Of a stretch of DNA of 49,297 nucleotides, positions 48,326 to 49,297 are shown piece by piece. Origin of the DNA: Minisyncoccota bacterium (lineage in GTDB: Bacteria > Patescibacteriota > Minisyncoccia > Phycocordibacterales > JAQTLZ01); contig JAQTTF010000002.1 in assembly GCA_028710915.1 (NCBI GenBank), positions 1-49,297 on the forward strand. The letters run 5' to 3'. A program made the translations under genes and the position numbers. Below the pieces are notes generated by a model. The model did no database searches. It had not been told where the DNA came from and saw only the letters and a list, made by a program, of their open reading frames with translations. Position 1 is the first letter of the stretch. Each line of letters opens with the position of its first letter.

Positions 48326-48389
48326 TGATTTTCGCCACACGAAAATCACGTCGGAAGATTTTTAGCTAATGCGTAAAAATTTCCGACGC
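48326..48389. repeat. 64-bp two-hairpin direct repeat, copy 2
   Basis: Hairpin I has stem GATTTTCG/CGAAAATC (48327-48334, 48340-48347) and loop CCACA. Compared with copy 1 the T-A pair is a C-G pair, a compensatory change. Hairpin II (48349-48388) has 8+7+2 bp (CGTCGGAA, ATTTTTA, GC) with extrahelical G48357 and G48373 and loop TAAT. Confidence 0.92.
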
Positions 48390-48392
48390 AGA

Positions 48393-49297
48393 CTAGATGA
48401 GAGCAAAATCGAGAGTCTTTGCTTCGAGATCCGCTTTCATGACGCGGAATTTTACAGAATCACCAAGGCGATATTTTTTGCCTTTCTTTTCTCCGACAAG
48501 CGTGTAATTTTTCTGATCGAGTTTGTAGTAGTCGTCAGTAAGATCTCGGAGACGGATCATTCCTTCGCATCTGGTATCTTTTTCTTCGATATAAATGCCC
48601 CATTCGGTAACGCCGGAAATAATTCCGTCGAATACCTGCCCCACTTTATCCTGCATAAATTCCACTTGTTTGTATTTGATGCTTGCTCGTTCAGCCTCTG
48701 CAGCGGCGATCTCCCGCTCGGTATTTTTGGTTGCGAGTGTTTGATAGCGGGCAATTTCGCCTGACTGGATCGGCTCTTTGTTCAAATGTCGTGCAAGAAG
48801 TCGGTGCACCATAAGGTCAGCATATCGTCTAATTGGGGAAGTGAAGTGTGTGTAATATTTGAAAGCCAGGCCGAAGTGTCCGACATTTTGGGTTGAATAA
48901 ACTGCCTTTGCCATACTACGAATTGCTGCGGTTCTGATAAGCCCCGCCTCTGGTTTCCCCTCGATGGAAGTGAGGAGTTTTGTGAGATCTTTGGAAAGTA
49001 TTTCGCCATCTTTCTCTTCAAGTTCGTATCCGAGTGCTTTGATAAATATTGCGAGATCTTTGATTTTTTCTGCATTTGGCAAATCGTGAATACGATAAAT
49101 CATTGCAGCGTTAGTTTTTCCCTCTGCTTTGTATGCTTTGGAAATGAACTCTGCGCCGCCTCGGTTTGCGCGGAGCATATATTCTTCGACGAGTTTGTGG
49201 GTATCGAGCCGTTCTTTTTTATAGACGCGGATCGGCTTTCCAGAGTCATCGAGCTCAAATTTTACTTCTGTTTGTTCGAAGTCAATTGCTCCAGCAC
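48393..49297 (-). CDS. rnr: Ribonuclease R (RNB family), C-terminal part (5' end outside window)
   Basis: 3'-5' exoribonuclease. The frame is open to the window edge, and its first visible residues (GAIDFEQTEVKFELDD) are the RNB catalytic domain, so the gene starts beyond 49297. Family motifs are HKLVEEYMLRANRGGAEF and YYTHFTSPIRRYADLMVHRLLARHL. A C-terminal S1 domain follows (GQVFDGIISGVTEWGIYIEE to the end, ending TLDFALI). The usual Lys-rich tail after S1 is missing. The stop lies 4 nt from repeat copy 2. Confidence 0.94.
   Translation of the reverse strand, partial: AGAIDFEQTEVKFELDDSGKPIRVYKKERLDTHKLVEEYMLRANRGGAEFISKAYKAEGKTNAAMIYRIHDLPNAEKIKDLAIFIKALGYELEEKDGEILSKDLTKLLTSIEGKPEAGLIRTAAIRSMAKAVYSTQNVGHFGLAFKYYTHFTSPIRRYADLMVHRLLARHLNKEPIQSGEIARYQTLATKNTEREIAAAEAERASIKYKQVEFMQDKVGQVFDGIISGVTEWGIYIEEKDTRCEGMIRLRDLTDDYYKLDQKNYTLVGEKKGKKYRLGDSVKFRVMKADLEAKTLDFALI

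Noticed and set aside
47741..48389. Classification of the 64-bp repeats as integron attC sites
   Set aside because: The hairpin geometry with extrahelical bases is reminiscent, but the R'/R'' core (GTTRRRY type) is not present and no integrase is in the window, so I only describe them as structured repeats.
1..49297. Alternative genetic code 25 (TGA as glycine)
   Set aside because: Several conserved genes end at TGA at the expected length (gatB, rpe-like, pheS), so TGA is a stop.
1..49297. Insertion sequences, prophage or transposase genes
   Set aside because: No transposase, integrase, capsid or recombinase frame was recognised; the only mobile-looking structure is the small repeat-flanked cassette.

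Overview
This window looks like one contiguous piece of a chromosome from an uncultured Candidate Phyla Radiation bacterium (Patescibacteria), most likely a Parcubacteria-type lineage. That is inferred from the sequence alone, on four grounds. Essential proteins are compact: PheS is 249 aa, PheT 631 aa, EF-Ts 195 aa and SMC 755 aa. Central carbon metabolism is limited to lower glycolysis and the non-oxidative pentose phosphate branch. The cell envelope genes are Gram-positive-like (sortase, PKD and CARDB surface proteins, CapA, a coiled-coil lytic transglycosylase). Most genes lack ribosome binding sites. TGA is used as an ordinary stop (gatB, the rpe-like gene), so this is not a code-25 lineage.

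Layout. 1-5.1 kb: the end of gatB, then a tight carbon-metabolism operon gap-rpiB-rpe-(57-aa membrane protein)-tktN-tktC closed by a 38-nt perfect palindrome. 5.1-9 kb: a glycosyltransferase block in which a polyprenyl-phosphate sugar synthase and a PMT-type O-mannosyltransferase overlap, plus a large GT-C-like membrane protein. 9-12.3 kb: a PfkB kinase, class II aldolase, a membrane protein and ribosomal protein L25 (CTC form). 12.3-16.3 kb: a lone full-length FGAM synthase (PurL). 16.4-21.5 kb: a coiled-coil/lytic transglycosylase, an interrupted small gene, L31, RF1, S2, EF-Ts and tRNA-Thr. 21.5-28.1 kb: a processive glycosyltransferase, a PEGA-like protein, and pheS-fumC-pheT. 28.1-28.9 kb: a probable replication origin (clustered DnaA boxes beside an A+T-rich stretch) between two tiny genes, followed by gyrB. 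31-36 kb: a surface module with a CARDB protein, a sortase, a Cys-rich PKD-repeat protein carrying a VPYTG sorting-like signal, and CapA. 36-46 kb: a methyltransferase, dnaE, rnhB, L32, a NusB-Nudix fusion, rnc and a hinge-less SMC. 46-49.3 kb: unknown membrane proteins, a small gene cassette bounded by 64-bp hairpin repeats, and the C-terminal part of RNase R.

Two kinds of gene start stand out. Most housekeeping genes have a sigma70-like -10 box ending 5-10 nt before the start codon, often with a -35 at 16-17 nt, so their mRNAs should be leaderless. A second, smaller set (purL and small orphan ORFs at 28137-28334, 28573-28785, 36076-36363, 41262-41603 and 47838-48230) has leaders and/or strong Shine-Dalgarno sequences, and often its own terminator. 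The most unusual structure is the 47.7-48.4 kb cassette. A 64-bp element made of two hairpins flanks a complete promoter-SD-gene-terminator unit. The two copies differ by a compensatory base-pair change, and a related two-hairpin element with the same CCACA loop abuts the tRNA-Thr gene.
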